A stretch of 64,000 nucleotides of DNA from Vibrio salilacus (GCF_002811245.1 NZ_NIVQ01000005.1:124001-188000); one strand, 5' to 3'; positions 17,600 through 27,918 are shown, numbered from the stretch's first letter. Translations and numbers: made by a program. The notes: generated by a model not told the origin, from the sequence alone.

Positions 17600-19290
17600 T
17601 GCAAAGCGAATTACTCAGCCTCCTCGTTCAATTGCAACTCGTAAGCAAACAGCAGCAACAACGCGCCCAAGCAAGCATCGACGAACTTGGCCAGCATCCG
17701 ATCACCGCCCTTATTGAAGATGGCTTTATCAGTGACACTGAGTTAGCTAAACAGCTGGCCGAACACCTTGCTCTGCCGCTGATTCAACTCACCGAGTTTG
17801 ATTATCAAGCGCTCTGCCTTCAGTTCGACCTAATGCCATTAATCGATCGTTTCCAAGCCGTTCCTGTTCGCCTTGAACTGCAAACATTACAACTGGCCGT
17901 CGCTGACCCTTGCCAATACGAGATAGAAAATGAGTTTCATTTTGCTACTGGTCTCGTGATTGAATTGGTGATTACCGAATACAGTGCACTGCTTAACGCC
18001 ATAGAACGGCTATCACAGCATAATTCAGCGCGCTCAACTCTGACTGGCAGCCCTGCTATCAATGACCATCAACTCACTCAATTAGTCACCTTGAGCGCCG
18101 ATGAACAGCGTGAGCAAGATGACCTTATTGATGATAAAGCTCCCGTCAGTCGTTACATTCAACAGATCTTATTGGATGCCGTCTCTCGCCACGCCTCTGA
18201 CATTCACTTTGAACCATACGAACAATCGTATCGAGTACGTTTACGTTGTGACGGTCTATTAATTTCCGCTCAGCAACCTTCACATCAACTCAGTCGCCGT
18301 TTAGCCGCCAGATTGAAAATATTGGCCAAACTTGATATTGCCGAGCGCCGCTTACCGCAAGATGGCCGAATCAAGCTGCGTTTAAATGACACGGTCGCAG
18401 TGGATATGCGTGTATCCACCTTACCGACATTGTGGGGAGAAAAAATCGTTCTGCGTATTCTCGATAATCGCGCCATTGCACTCACTATCGATGCTTTAGG
18501 TTTTAACCCTGAGCAGCAAAATATCTACCTAACAGCGCTGGAAAAACCTCAAGGGATGATACTGCTGACCGGCCCCACCGGCAGTGGTAAAACCGTCTCG
18601 CTTTATGCGGCGCTCAATCACTTGAACTCACAGCATGTTAATATCTCTACGGCAGAGGATCCGGTCGAAATTAATCTTCCCGGCATCAACCAAGTACACA
18701 TTCACCCTGAAATTGGCCTCGATTTTAGCCAAACGTTACGCGCGTTTCTACGCCAAGATCCAGACATCATCATGCTCGGCGAAATCCGAGACCTTGAGAC
18801 AGCAGAGATTGCGATTAAAGCCGCTCAAACCGGCCACTTGGTGCTTTCTACCTTGCACACCAATTCGGCGGTAGGAACCATTACTCGCTTGGCTAATATG
18901 GGGGTCAATCACTTTAATATGGCCTCTTCGCTCTCTTTACTTATCGCACAGCGCCTAGTCAGGAAACTGTGTCGACACTGCAAACAAAGTATCGCGACTC
19001 CAACTCCTGTCGCTGAACAGTTTAATCTCGCGCCGAACTCGAGTATGTTCATCGCCAACCCAGCAGGTTGCACGCACTGTCACAATGGCTATCTCGGCCG
19101 AGTTGGCATCTACGAGCTGTTACCAATCAATGCCGAGCTTATTGAAGCGATTTCAAATCAAGCCACAGCCGAGCAATTTCAAGCGATTGCGATAGAAAAT
19201 GGTATGCAGAGTTTAATCCAATCTGGGATCGAAAAAGTGCGCGCAGGGGTTACCAGTATTGATGAATTACAACGCGTACTCTACTTTTAG
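17599..19290 (+). CDS. pilB: Type IV pilus extension ATPase PilB
   Basis: The cytoplasmic hexameric ATPase that drives pilus assembly. The 563-residue protein has an N-terminal MshEN-like domain, an N2 domain, and a GspE-type motor with Walker A GPTGSGKT (325-332), the Asp box, Walker B IIMLGEIRD, the His box TGHLVLSTLH and a four-cysteine zinc motif (CRHC, CTHC) near the C-terminus. The chosen ATG overlaps the pilA stop by one base (TGATG), consistent with translational coupling; an in-frame GTG lies 9 bp upstream. Confidence 0.95.
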   Translation: MQSELLSLLVQLQLVSKQQQQRAQASIDELGQHPITALIEDGFISDTELAKQLAEHLALPLIQLTEFDYQALCLQFDLMPLIDRFQAVPVRLELQTLQLAVADPCQYEIENEFHFATGLVIELVITEYSALLNAIERLSQHNSARSTLTGSPAINDHQLTQLVTLSADEQREQDDLIDDKAPVSRYIQQILLDAVSRHASDIHFEPYEQSYRVRLRCDGLLISAQQPSHQLSRRLAARLKILAKLDIAERRLPQDGRIKLRLNDTVAVDMRVSTLPTLWGEKIVLRILDNRAIALTIDALGFNPEQQNIYLTALEKPQGMILLTGPTGSGKTVSLYAALNHLNSQHVNISTAEDPVEINLPGINQVHIHPEIGLDFSQTLRAFLRQDPDIIMLGEIRDLETAEIAIKAAQTGHLVLSTLHTNSAVGTITRLANMGVNHFNMASSLSLLIAQRLVRKLCRHCKQSIATPTPVAEQFNLAPNSSMFIANPAGCTHCHNGYLGRVGIYELLPINAELIEAISNQATAEQFQAIAIENGMQSLIQSGIEKVRAGVTSIDELQRVLYF

Positions 19291-19296
19291 CGCTTA

Positions 19297-20526
19297 ATGA
19301 TGATGTTACACTCGCACACGCCATTAAGTCATTATCACTGGAAAGGCATCAATGCCACTGGCAAACGTTGCTGCGGAACAATGCTCGCCAATCACGAGAG
19401 CGATATTCGCCACCACTTAAAAAACAACTCGATCACCTTGCTGAGCCTCAAACGGCGCAGTTGTTCATTACTATCTCGTTGGCAACATAAAGCTCGCCCA
19501 CAAGACATCACTGTCATGACACGCCAATTAGCGACTATGTTAGCCAGTGGCGTGACGCTAGTGCATGCGCTCAAACTGATTAACCACAACCAACGTAAAG
19601 CCGAAATGAGACTGCTGATAACGCGCATGAGCGCTATTGTCGAATCTGGTACACCGATTTCACAGGCGATGGGGCAAACAAGCGTCCTGTTTGATGACTT
19701 CTATCGCGACCTGGTCAAAGTCGGCGAACAAAGCGGTCGACTCAGCGACGTCATTGAGCGCTTGGCGACTTATCGTGAAAAAAGTCAGCGCTTAAAAGCA
19801 AAACTTAAAACCGCCTTGATCTATCCCACTTTGGTTCTCGCTACTGCCATCATAGTCAGTTATTTGATGTTGGCCTTCGTGGTCCCACAATTTGAAGCTA
19901 TGTTTGCAGGTCTTGGCGCTCAACTTCCATGGTTCACTCAACAGGTACTCAAGGTGTCAAGATTCATCCAAAATTACACTGGCTATCTGCTGCTATCGAT
20001 TGGCGCTGTTATCTGGGGCTGTCGTAAGCTAGTTTCGGTCTCGCCAATAATGCAGTTGCGCCTCAGCTGTTGGGTTTTAAAGCTACCGGTAATTGGCAGT
20101 GCGATTGAGAAATCGGCCTTGAGTAAATTTTGTCGCTCTCTATCAACTAGCGTTAGTGCAGGCGTAGCGATACATCACGGTTTAGCGAGCGCGATAAAAA
20201 CCACGCCTAATCTCTATTATCAAAAGGCGATACAGCAAGTGTTTGAACAAACTTTAGCGGGCATGCCGATCTACATTGCGCTGCGTGAAAGAGGCGCTTT
20301 CCCCGCGTTAATGGTCCAAATGATCATGGTGGGTGAAGAGTCAGGCCAACTTGATGACATGCTGAGAAAAGTGGCAGATATTTACCAATTGGAAATCGAC
20401 AATCAAATTGAAAACCTCGAGAAATCGCTCGAACCCTTAATGGTCTTGTTACTCGGCACAATTGTCGGCAGTCTAGTGGTTGCGCTTTACTTACCTATCT
20501 TTAATTTAATGAATGTCTTAGGATAG
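19297..20526 (+). CDS. pilC: Type IV pilus inner-membrane platform protein PilC
   Basis: The polytopic platform that couples the PilB motor to pilin assembly. The 409-residue protein has two GspF domains: the first with TRQLATMLASGVTLVHAL near residue 70 and the second with FCRSLSTSVSAGVAIHHGL near residue 275. Three membrane helices are visible (near 170-190, 220-240 and 375-400). It starts 6 bp after pilB stops. The start could also be the second or third Met. Confidence 0.95.
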   Translation: MMMLHSHTPLSHYHWKGINATGKRCCGTMLANHESDIRHHLKNNSITLLSLKRRSCSLLSRWQHKARPQDITVMTRQLATMLASGVTLVHALKLINHNQRKAEMRLLITRMSAIVESGTPISQAMGQTSVLFDDFYRDLVKVGEQSGRLSDVIERLATYREKSQRLKAKLKTALIYPTLVLATAIIVSYLMLAFVVPQFEAMFAGLGAQLPWFTQQVLKVSRFIQNYTGYLLLSIGAVIWGCRKLVSVSPIMQLRLSCWVLKLPVIGSAIEKSALSKFCRSLSTSVSAGVAIHHGLASAIKTTPNLYYQKAIQQVFEQTLAGMPIYIALRERGAFPALMVQMIMVGEESGQLDDMLRKVADIYQLEIDNQIENLEKSLEPLMVLLLGTIVGSLVVALYLPIFNLMNVLG

Positions 20527-20564
20527 TATATTGAGCTTACACTTTTCCTGCGTACCTAAGATAA

Positions 20565-21434
20565 ATGGAACTATTTAACTATTACCCTTGGCTGTTTGCT
20601 GCCCTCGCAAGTGTATTCGGTCTGATCATTGGCAGCTTTTTGAATGTTGTTATTCACCGCTTACCTTTGATAATGGAAAGAGAGTGGCGACAAGAGTGCG
20701 CAGAAAGCTTTGCCGAATATCATATCGAGCCACCACAAGGAGAGTTTAACCTTAGTGTGCCGCGCTCACGTTGCCCCAAATGTCAGCACTCTGTGGCAAT
20801 AAAAGATAATATTCCGTTATTTAGTTGGTTACGCCTGAAAGGGCGATGTCGTCACTGCTCTGGATCGATTAGTATCCGCTACCCTCTGGTTGAACTGCTG
20901 AGTGCGGCGCTCTGTTTGGCCATTGCCTACCAACAAGGGTTCAGCTATTTTTCCGTCGCTTTATTGTTTTTCACTCTTACTCTGATCGCCGCGACCTTTA
21001 TCGATCTCGATACCATGCTGCTCCCCGATCAGCTCACTTTACCCTTAATGTGGGCGGGTATTGCCTTAGCGCTGCTTAATATCAGCCCGCTCTCTTTACA
21101 AGACTCGGTCATTGGGGCGATGGCGGGTTATTTATCGCTCTGGTCGGTTTATTGGTTATTTAAACTACTCACCGGAAAAGAAGGCATGGGTTATGGCGAC
21201 TTTAAACTGCTCGCAGCGCTTGGGGCCTGGCTTGGCTGGCAGCATCTCCCGCTGATCATTTTACTCTCCTCTTTAGTCGGATTAATCTTTGGTTTAATTC
21301 AGTTACGCCTCAAGCAGCAAGGTATCGATAAAGCTTTTCCTTTCGGTCCCTACCTAGCGATTGCCGGCTGGATAAGCATGATGTGGGGCGAGTCGATTAT
21401 GGCTTGGTATTTCAACCAATTCTTGGGGATGTAA
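20565..21434 (+). CDS. pilD: Prepilin peptidase and N-methyltransferase PilD
   Basis: A membrane aspartyl protease that cleaves prepilin leaders and methylates the new Phe1; in vibrios it serves the type IV pili and the type II secretion system. The 289-residue protein has the four-cysteine zinc region (C70, C73, C95, C98), the catalytic aspartates D147/D149 region in [11 protein letters not shown] and D212 in GMGYGDFK, and about eight membrane helices. It follows pilC by 38 bp and is followed one base later by coaE. Confidence 0.96.
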   Translation: MELFNYYPWLFAALASVFGLIIGSFLNVVIHRLPLIMEREWRQECAESFAEYHIEPPQGEFNLSVPRSRCPKCQHSVAIKDNIPLFSWLRLKGRCRHCSGSISIRYPLVELLSAALCLAIAYQQGFSYFSVALLFFTLTLIAATFIDLDTMLLPDQLTLPLMWAGIALALLNISPLSLQDSVIGAMAGYLSLWSVYWLFKLLTGKEGMGYGDFKLLAALGAWLGWQHLPLIILLSSLVGLIFGLIQLRLKQQGIDKAFPFGPYLAIAGWISMMWGESIMAWYFNQFLGM

Positions 21435-21435
21435 C

Positions 21436-22044
21436 ATGGCGATTGTGATTGGCTTAACAGGCGGCATTGCGAGCGGAAAGACCACAGTGGCCAACCTATT
21501 TCACCAACAGTTTGGCGTTGAGATTGTTGATGCTGATGTGATCGCCCGAGAGGTTGTCGAGCCTGGCAGTGAAGGATTAGCCGCGATTATCAAACACTTT
21601 GGAGCATCGATTTTAACGGCTCAAGGAACACTTGATCGCACACAGTTGCGCGAGCTGATCTTTACTCAACCAAATGAGAAACATTGGTTGAACCAGTTAC
21701 TGCACCCGATGATTCGTCGCCAGATGTTACAGCAATTAAAGCAAGTCCAAACCCCCTACGCGTTATTAGTTATTCCGCTGATGGTCGAAAATAATTTACA
21801 AGCACTTGCCGACAAGGTTTTGGTGGTGGATGTCGAGCCAGAAATACAAATTGAACGCACAATGGCGCGCGACAAGGTCAGTCGTGAACAAGCCAAATCG
21901 ATTCTTGCGTCACAGGCATCACGAGAGCAAAGGTTGGCAATTGCCGACTATGTGATTAAAAATAGTACAGCAAACCAAAAACTTTTGCCTCAAATCACAG
22001 AATTACATCAAAAGTTCCTAGAAATGAGTAGGGAAAATCTGTGA
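21436..22044 (+). CDS. coaE: Dephospho-CoA kinase
   Basis: Final step of coenzyme A synthesis, phosphorylating the 3'-OH of dephospho-CoA. The 202-residue P-loop kinase has Walker A GLTGGIASGKTT (residues 6-17), the DADVIAREV motif and IPLMVEN. Length matches E. coli CoaE (206). It lies one base after pilD and before zapD, the pilD-coaE-zapD-yacG order found across gammaproteobacteria. Confidence 0.97.
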   Translation: MAIVIGLTGGIASGKTTVANLFHQQFGVEIVDADVIAREVVEPGSEGLAAIIKHFGASILTAQGTLDRTQLRELIFTQPNEKHWLNQLLHPMIRRQMLQQLKQVQTPYALLVIPLMVENNLQALADKVLVVDVEPEIQIERTMARDKVSREQAKSILASQASREQRLAIADYVIKNSTANQKLLPQITELHQKFLEMSRENL

Positions 22045-22078
22045 GAATAAAGACTGAATCATTCAGAGCTGCATATTA

Positions 22079-22819
22079 ATGACCACGCATCACTTCGAAC
22101 ATCCACTTAATGAGAAAACGCGTATTTACTTGAGAGTAGAAGCCCTGCTCAATCAACTAAATATTGCGGCTCAATTTGGTGATGATATGCAGCATTTAAT
22201 TTTCTATCGCTCACTGTTTGATCTGCTCGAAATCTTCGAACAGATCCAGCTCAAAAGTGAATTGGCCAAAGATATCGAAAAACAGCGCCTCGCGTATCGC
22301 GCCTGGTTGAATGTTGACGGTGTTGATCAAGAGATGCTGAGCGCGATTTTGAGTGAAGTCGATAAAGTACATAGCGATTTGATGGCAGCAGAGCGTTTTG
22401 GCCAAAGTTTTAAAGAAGATCGCTTCTTAGGTGCGATCCGTCAGCGTTTCAACTTACCCGGCGGTTCTTGCTGTTTTGACTTGCCAGCGTTACACCATTG
22501 GCTTCATCTGCCACCGGATAAGAAAAAAGCCGATGCTCAAAAGTGGCTTAGCTCATTAAGCCCCTTAACCAATGCATTAACTTTATGGCTAAAGCTAACT
22601 CGCGAAACAGGCCACTTCCGTTCGATTCAAGCTCAGTCAGGATTTTTCCAAAGTGATGCGGAAGACGCGAACATTCTACGCTTAGAAATTCCAATGCAAT
22701 ATGGCGTATACCCTATGATTTCAGGTCATAAAAACCGTTTTGCGATTAAATTTATTGAGTTTGGCTCAGGGCAAGCATCGGTTGCCAATGTTGAGTTTCA
22801 GTTGGCCGTGTGTAGCTAG
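22079..22819 (+). CDS. zapD: Cell division protein ZapD, FtsZ bundling factor
   Basis: A cytoplasmic protein that cross-links FtsZ filaments and helps assemble the Z-ring. The 246-residue protein is alpha-helical in its N-terminal half and carries the conserved [16 protein letters not shown] start and [16 protein letters not shown] centre of the ZapD (YacF, DUF1342) family. Length matches E. coli ZapD (247). It lies between coaE and yacG. Confidence 0.95.
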   Translation: MTTHHFEHPLNEKTRIYLRVEALLNQLNIAAQFGDDMQHLIFYRSLFDLLEIFEQIQLKSELAKDIEKQRLAYRAWLNVDGVDQEMLSAILSEVDKVHSDLMAAERFGQSFKEDRFLGAIRQRFNLPGGSCCFDLPALHHWLHLPPDKKKADAQKWLSSLSPLTNALTLWLKLTRETGHFRSIQAQSGFFQSDAEDANILRLEIPMQYGVYPMISGHKNRFAIKFIEFGSGQASVANVEFQLAVCS

Positions 22820-22884
22820 CCATACACTCAAGCACTTGCCGCGGTATCGAGTCAATCTATCCCTTTCCTTGTAAGAGAGTAACC

Positions 22885-23079
22885 ATGTCAAAAATAACCA
22901 TTGTAAAATGCCCACAATGTGGCACTGACGTCAAATGGGGCGAGCAAAGTCCATATCGTCCTTTTTGCAGCAAACAGTGCCAAATGATCGATTTTGGCGA
23001 GTGGGCCGATGAGGAAAAGACCATTGCCGGAGCGCCAGACATGTCAGACTCGGATGGCTGGTCAGAAGACCAATACTAA
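22885..23079 (+). CDS. yacG: DNA gyrase inhibitor YacG
   Basis: A 64-residue zinc-binding protein reported in E. coli to bind GyrB and inhibit gyrase. It shows the CPQCG and FCSKQCQ zinc cysteines and the family's conserved DFGEWADE segment, with an acidic C-terminal tail. It is the last gene of the coaE-zapD-yacG group, convergent with rplS. AAGAGAG precedes the ATG by 6 nt. Confidence 0.95.
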   Translation: MSKITIVKCPQCGTDVKWGEQSPYRPFCSKQCQMIDFGEWADEEKTIAGAPDMSDSDGWSEDQY

Positions 23080-23129
23080 AGAAGCAAAACGTCTTTAGTC
23101 GATTAAAAGAGCAAACCAAAAGCCTCAAA

Positions 23130-23158
23130 TAAAAAAGCGGAGACCTAAGGCCTCCGCT
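23130..23158 (-). terminator. Terminator of the rpsP-rimM-trmD-rplS operon
   Basis: On the minus strand AGCGGAG and CTCCGCT pair and are followed by six T. On the plus strand the same stem may weakly terminate yacG. Confidence 0.88.
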
Positions 23159-23185
23159 AATACTATGAGAACGCTAGTTATAGCA

Positions 23186-23539
23186 TTACTTCTTAGCAAG
23201 TTTCTCTTTAATACGAGCTGACTTACCAGAACGCTCACGTAGGTAGTACAACTTGGCACGACGTACTGCACCACGGCGTTTAACTTCGATGCTATCAACA
23301 ATTGGAGAGTGTGTTTGGAACGTACGCTCAACACCTTCACCGTTAGAGATCTTACGTACAGTGAAAGCAGAGTGTAGGCCACGGTTACGGATTGCGATTA
23401 CAACGCCTTCAAAAGCCTGTAGACGCTCACGTTCACCTTCTTTTACCTTAACTTGAACGACAACAGTGTCACCTGGTGCAAATTTAGGTAGGCCTGATTT
23501 CATTTGCTCTTCTTCAAGAGCCTTGATGATGTTACTCAT
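23186..23539 (-). CDS. rplS: 50S ribosomal protein L19
   Basis: A large-subunit protein at the interface with the 30S subunit. The 117-residue sequence starts [14 protein letters not shown] and contains [27 protein letters not shown] and a basic C-terminal tail ([11 protein letters not shown]), all typical of L19. It is the last gene of the four-gene operon, 48 bp after trmD, as in E. coli. Confidence 0.98.
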   Translation of the reverse strand: MSNIIKALEEEQMKSGLPKFAPGDTVVVQVKVKEGERERLQAFEGVVIAIRNRGLHSAFTVRKISNGEGVERTFQTHSPIVDSIEVKRRGAVRRAKLYYLRERSGKSARIKEKLAKK

Positions 23540-23587
23540 TTTATAAATTCCTAGAATAAACTGATACTAAATTAAATAGGTTACTGC

Positions 23588-24337
23588 TTACTTTTCACCA
23601 CTGCGATGCGCTTTGATAAATTCGGCCAGTAATTGTTCCTGTTCGTCAGTCAGAGCTAGGTTTTCCAGGAGTTCTGGTCTTCTCAGCCAAGTTCGGCCTA
23701 ACGATTGTTTAAGTCGCCAGAGACGAATATCCTTGTGGTTACCAGACTTAAGTACCGCAGGTACTTCTCGACCGTCTAATACCTCAGGGCGCGTATAGTG
23801 AGGGCAATCTAACAAACCATTGGCAAAAGAGTCTTCTTCTGCTGACGCGAAATCTCCTAGCACTCCCGGAACAAACCGCGAAACAGAATCTATCAACGTC
23901 ATGGCTGGTATTTCACCACCCGTCATCACAAAATCACCAATTGACCATTCTTCGTCAACTTCAGATTGGATGATACGCTCATCTACCCCTTCATAGCGGC
24001 CGCAAATAAGAAGCAAGTTCTCATTGGTTGCCAACTCTTCAACTCCTTGCTGGTCGAGTTTACGACCTTGAGGAGAAAGGTAGATGACTTTCGTCTTTCC
24101 CGGTGCTGCTTGCTTGGCAGTATGAATAGCGTCGCGCAAAGGCTGAACCATCATCAACATACCAGGACCACCACCGTAAGGTCTATCATCAACAGTGCGA
24201 TGTTTGTCGTGCGTGAAATCACGAGGATTCCAAGTCTTAATCGACAAAAGACCTTTTTTAACCGCTTGGCCTGTTACTCCAAAATCAGTAACGCTGCGGA
24301 ACATTTCTGGAAATAGGCTAATTATGCCAACCCACAT
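23588..24337 (-). CDS. trmD: tRNA (guanine37-N1)-methyltransferase
   Basis: Methylates G37 next to the anticodon with S-adenosylmethionine, preventing +1 frameshifts. The 249-residue SPOUT-fold protein begins [13 protein letters not shown] and has the trefoil-knot segments [14 protein letters not shown] and [11 protein letters not shown], plus the GGGPGM loop. Length matches the family. It sits between rimM and rplS. Confidence 0.97.
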   Translation of the reverse strand: MWVGIISLFPEMFRSVTDFGVTGQAVKKGLLSIKTWNPRDFTHDKHRTVDDRPYGGGPGMLMMVQPLRDAIHTAKQAAPGKTKVIYLSPQGRKLDQQGVEELATNENLLLICGRYEGVDERIIQSEVDEEWSIGDFVMTGGEIPAMTLIDSVSRFVPGVLGDFASAEEDSFANGLLDCPHYTRPEVLDGREVPAVLKSGNHKDIRLWRLKQSLGRTWLRRPELLENLALTDEQEQLLAEFIKAHRSGEK

Positions 24338-24362
24338 TGTTCAATCGCTCCGTTACTTGGAG

Positions 24363-24911
24363 TTAAAATCCAGGATCCCAGTCAACTTCGATCCGTTGAG
24401 CTTCACGATCAATGTTTTTGATCACTTGCTCTTCAAGGAACGGGATTAGTCGTTCCTTTTGCCCGAAAGCATCTTTAAGATTTGCTTTAATTACCAAAAC
24501 ATCGTTGGAACCTGTCTCAAGCATGTCAGAGACAATGCCGAGGTCATAACCTTTATCAGTCACGACTTGCATTCCAATCAAATCACGCCAATAGAATTCA
24601 TCTGATGGCAATTCTGGTAAAACCGCAGGGTCAATTGAAATTTCAAAATTTGTCAGGATTTGTGCATCTTCACGCACTTCCAGACCTTCAAGTTTTACCA
24701 CCAAACCTTTGTTATGGCGCTTCCAACTTTCAGCTTTGTACTCAACCCACTTTCCACCTTGATTAATGTACCAAGGGGTGTAATCAAATATGCTTTCAGC
24801 ATCGTCTGTATAGGACAAAACTTTAAGCCAACCACGAATGCCGTAAGAAGCACCGAACTTACCCACAACAATCTTGTCTTCGCTCATTGTTTCATTACCT
24901 TTCATCGACAT
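24363..24911 (-). CDS. rimM: Ribosome maturation factor RimM
   Basis: Assists assembly of the 30S head by binding ribosomal protein S19. The 182-residue protein has the N-terminal RimM beta-barrel ([17 protein letters not shown]) and the C-terminal PRC-barrel domain ([12 protein letters not shown] through [11 protein letters not shown]). Three in-frame ATGs lie at the N-terminus; the third, giving MSEDKIVVG, has AAGG 10 nt upstream and is an alternative start. It lies 25 bp after rpsP. Confidence 0.95.
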   Translation of the reverse strand: MSMKGNETMSEDKIVVGKFGASYGIRGWLKVLSYTDDAESIFDYTPWYINQGGKWVEYKAESWKRHNKGLVVKLEGLEVREDAQILTNFEISIDPAVLPELPSDEFYWRDLIGMQVVTDKGYDLGIVSDMLETGSNDVLVIKANLKDAFGQKERLIPFLEEQVIKNIDREAQRIEVDWDPGF

Positions 24912-24936
24912 AAGCTAATTTCTTCTTTATCAAGAA

Positions 24937-25185
24937 TTAAGCCGCTTTTTGAGCGTCTTTAACTAGCTTAGCAACGCGGTCAGATACAGATGCGCCTTGA
25001 CCAACCCAATGGTTAACGCGATCTAGGTCTAGACGTAGACCTTCTTCTTGACCTTGAGCCGTTGGGTTAAAGAAACCCACTTTCTCAATGAAACGGCCAG
25101 TTGCTGCGTTGCGGCTATCCGCAACTACGATTTGATAAAATGGACGCTTTTTAGCGCCGTGACGTGCCAAACGAATGGTTACCAT
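24937..25185 (-). CDS. rpsP: 30S ribosomal protein S16
   Basis: A small-subunit assembly protein. The 82-residue sequence [21 protein letters not shown] is the standard S16 N-terminus and length fits. It heads the rpsP-rimM-trmD-rplS operon. Upstream are a promoter and two hairpins (listed separately), which suggest attenuation or separation from ffh. Confidence 0.98.
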   Translation of the reverse strand: MVTIRLARHGAKKRPFYQIVVADSRNAATGRFIEKVGFFNPTAQGQEEGLRLDLDRVNHWVGQGASVSDRVAKLVKDAQKAA

Positions 25186-25218
25186 GTCGTCCTCTTTGCT
25201 TTCTCAAAAATAAAAGTA

Positions 25219-25252
25219 CCCCAACAACCATTTATCGCTAAATAGTTTGGGG
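25219..25252 (-). terminator. Leader hairpin of the rpsP operon, possible attenuator
   Basis: On the minus strand CCCCAA and TTGGGG close an extended stem with an inner ATTTA/TAAAT pairing, followed by TACTTTTATTTTT. It lies between the predicted rpsP promoter and the rpsP start, so it could act as an attenuator in the leader. Confidence 0.55.
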
Positions 25253-25270
25253 CTCGTGCCAAAATAAAGC

Positions 25271-25295
25271 TCCGGAATTTTACTCTTATTCCGGA
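25271..25295 (-). terminator. Intrinsic terminator of ffh
   Basis: TCCGGAAT and ATTCCGGA form a perfect 8-bp stem with a 9-nt loop, followed on the minus strand by GCTTTATTTT, 97 bp past the ffh stop. It overlaps the -10 of the predicted rpsP promoter. Confidence 0.6.
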
Positions 25296-25304
25296 TCATT
25301 GCAA
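25277..25304 (-). promoter_or_regulatory. Candidate promoter of the rpsP operon
   Basis: On the minus strand TTGCAA (25304-25299) and TAAAAT (25282-25277) are separated by 16 bp. The element overlaps the inverted repeat interpreted as the ffh terminator. Confidence 0.5.
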
Positions 25305-25391
25305 GGTCTTTAGCTACTTTTTCACCAACATAGAAATCGCTCTAAGTTTGTGACGTAGCTAACACCTTGAAATTTTTGTCGCAGTTTGGAT

Positions 25392-26780
25392 TTAACGGCC
25401 AAATGGATTGAAGCCACCGCCACCCATTCCGCCCATGCCACCCATCATGCCTTGCATGTTGCGCATCATACCTTTCATGCCACCCTTCTGCATTTTTTTC
25501 ATCATTTTCTGCATCTGAGTAAACTGTTTGAGCAGGCGGTTTACATCTTGTACTTGAGTACCAGAACCTGCCGCAATACGCTTTTTGCGTGAACCTTTGA
25601 TAAGCTCTGGGCGTTGACGCTCTTTCATTGTCATTGAGTTAATGATCGCTTCCATTTGATGGAACATCTTGTCATCAACTTTATCTTTAACATTATCTGG
25701 TAAGTTGCTCATGCCGGGCAGCTTATCCATCATGCCCATCATGCCGCCCATGTTTTGCATTTGACCTAGCTGCTCACGAAAGTCTTCAAGATCAAAGCCT
25801 TTTTTCTCTTTGAACTTTTTCGCTAGTTTCTCAGCTTGCTCGGTATCGACATTACGCTGCAGATCTTCAATCAAAGACAGCACATCACCCATACCAAGGA
25901 TACGCGAGGCAACACGATCAGGGTGGAATGGTTCTAACGCGTCCGTTTTTTCACCAACACCGAGGAATTTAATCGGTTTACCGGTAATATGACGTACAGA
26001 CAGCGCCGCACCACCACGAGCATCACCATCTACCTTGGTCAGAATCACACCTGTTAGAGGCAGTGCATCACCAAACGCTTTGGCCGTGTTCGCCGCATCT
26101 TGACCTGTCATTGCATCAACAACGAATAAGGTTTCAACCGGGTTAATTGCCGAGTGGAGATCTTTTATCTCCCCCATCATCTGCTCATCAATCGCTAAAC
26201 GACCAGCCGTATCGACAACCAACACGTCGTAGAATTTCTTCTTGGCATGATCAATCGCTGCATTAGCAATATCGAGCGGCTTTTGATCCGCTGAAGAGGG
26301 GAAGAAATCAACACCAACATCCGATGCCAATGTTTCTAGCTGTTTTATCGCCGCAGGACGGTAAACGTCCGCAGAAACAACTAAGACTTTCTTTTTGTCT
26401 CGCTCAGTCAGTAATTTAGACAGCTTACCTACCGAGGTTGTTTTACCCGCCCCTTGTAAACCTGCCATTAAAATCACAGCCGGTGGCTGCGCAGCCAGAT
26501 TCAAAGCTTCATTAGATTCACCCATCACGGCTTCAAGTTCATTTTGAACAATCTTAATGAACTCTTGACCTGGAGTGAGCGATTTAGAGACCTCCACACC
26601 AACGGCTGACTCTTTTACGCGCTTAATGAAATCACGTACAACCGGTAGTGCCACGTCGGCTTCAAGAAGCGCCATACGCACTTCACGCAACGTCTCTTTG
26701 ATATTATCTTCGGTCAAACGACCTTTTCCGCTGATGTTTTTCAGCGTTTTGGATAAACGATCCGTTAAATTCTCAAACAT
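25392..26780 (-). CDS. ffh: Signal recognition particle protein Ffh
   Basis: The SRP GTPase that binds signal anchors of nascent membrane proteins and, with 4.5S RNA and FtsY, delivers them to the translocon. The 462-residue protein has an N domain, a G domain with GLQGAGKTT, DTAGR and TKVDGDARGG, and a methionine-rich M domain (MMGMMDKLPGM to the C-terminal run of GM repeats). The C-terminus is very rich in Met and Gly, normal for Ffh. It is divergent from ypjD, as in E. coli. Confidence 0.97.
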   Translation of the reverse strand: MFENLTDRLSKTLKNISGKGRLTEDNIKETLREVRMALLEADVALPVVRDFIKRVKESAVGVEVSKSLTPGQEFIKIVQNELEAVMGESNEALNLAAQPPAVILMAGLQGAGKTTSVGKLSKLLTERDKKKVLVVSADVYRPAAIKQLETLASDVGVDFFPSSADQKPLDIANAAIDHAKKKFYDVLVVDTAGRLAIDEQMMGEIKDLHSAINPVETLFVVDAMTGQDAANTAKAFGDALPLTGVILTKVDGDARGGAALSVRHITGKPIKFLGVGEKTDALEPFHPDRVASRILGMGDVLSLIEDLQRNVDTEQAEKLAKKFKEKKGFDLEDFREQLGQMQNMGGMMGMMDKLPGMSNLPDNVKDKVDDKMFHQMEAIINSMTMKERQRPELIKGSRKKRIAAGSGTQVQDVNRLLKQFTQMQKMMKKMQKGGMKGMMRNMQGMMGGMGGMGGGGFNPFGR

Positions 26781-26847
26781 CTTACTCTCTTTACCTTGAC
26801 GGTGTTTAGGGAGACTCGCCGTGTCATTTCGGCGATAAATTACTACA

Positions 26848-26877
26848 AGTATACCTTAGCCAAACCAAGCTTGACAC
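26848..26877 (-). promoter_or_regulatory. Candidate promoter of ffh
   Basis: On the minus strand GTGTCA (26877-26872) and TATACT (26853-26848) are 18 bp apart. The -10 is good, the -35 moderate. On the opposite strand a TATAAT at 26953-26958 could be the -10 of ypjD, but its -35 is poor. Confidence 0.4.
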
Positions 26878-26989
26878 TGCCTAGATAACTTTTGACATCT
26901 CATGTCACGCAAATGAAAGTGATAAGTCATAGCTCAAGCCGTTGATGCAGGGTATAATTTGTTAAAAATCCACCAGCTTATAGAGACTA

Positions 26990-27784
26990 ATGGATAACCT
27001 AATCGCCATCGTTGCTGCAATACTCTATCTATTAGCGATTGCTACCATAGTTCCCGGACTTGTTCACCAGACAGGCATCCGTGTTAAAACTGTGTTTGCT
27101 AGTGCTTTTCTTGCGCTGGCTTTTCATGCTTGGCTACTTAGTGATCTGATATTAGGCAGTGCCGGACAAAACCTCAGTATTCTCAACGTCGCCTCGTTGA
27201 TAAGCTTTATTATCTCTATGGTATTGAGTAGCGCGATGCTCAAAACCCGTTTGTGGTTCTTACTACCTGTGGTTTATAGCTTTGCCGCCATTAACCTCAT
27301 CGCAGCAGCGGTATTGCCGAGCACCTTTATTACCCATCTCGAGCAAGACCCGAAACTACTGATTCATATTTCGTTTGCCTTATTTTCGTACTCAACACTG
27401 ACCATTGGTGCATTGTATGCGCTTCAATTGGCTTGGCTTGACCACAAACTGAAAACCAAGAAAGCGCTAGCCATTAACCCCAATTTACCACCACTGATGA
27501 TGGTTGAACGTCAGCTATTTAATATCATTTTAATTGGTACCCTTCTTCTAACTGGCACCTTATTGACTGGCTTTTTCTTTGTGCAAGATATGTTCGCCCA
27601 AGGTAAAGCGCATAAAGCGATTCTCTCTTTTGTTGCTTGGATTGCCTACTCTGTACTGCTGTGGGGCCACTATCAAAAAGGCTGGCGCGGACGTAAAGTG
27701 ACATGGTTTACGATCGCAGGGGCAACCTTACTGACTCTGGCCTACTTTGGCAGTCGCTTTGTGCGTGAAATTATTTTGCGTTAA
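26990..27784 (+). CDS. ypjD: Inner-membrane CcsA/HemX-like protein YpjD
   Basis: A 264-residue integral membrane protein with about eight helices and the cytochrome c assembly (CcsA/HemX-like) fold; E. coli YpjD is 263 residues and sits at the same place beside ffh. Conserved histidines in LLIHISFALFSYS and in WGHYQKGWRG could handle haem, as in the wider family, but no reaction is established for YpjD. The neighbouring CorC-family gene starts 134 bp downstream on the same strand. Confidence 0.85.
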   Translation: MDNLIAIVAAILYLLAIATIVPGLVHQTGIRVKTVFASAFLALAFHAWLLSDLILGSAGQNLSILNVASLISFIISMVLSSAMLKTRLWFLLPVVYSFAAINLIAAAVLPSTFITHLEQDPKLLIHISFALFSYSTLTIGALYALQLAWLDHKLKTKKALAINPNLPPLMMVERQLFNIILIGTLLLTGTLLTGFFFVQDMFAQGKAHKAILSFVAWIAYSVLLWGHYQKGWRGRKVTWFTIAGATLLTLAYFGSRFVREIILR

Positions 27785-27918
27785 CAGGTAAAGATAAAGT
27801 TCCGACATAAGGTGCACCATAAGTGCCCTTTTTACACTACGCAGTTCCCTATTTGAAATTGACTTCAATGACAATTTAGGTCATAAATTAACCAAACCTA
27901 ACAAGGAAAAGATAAGCT

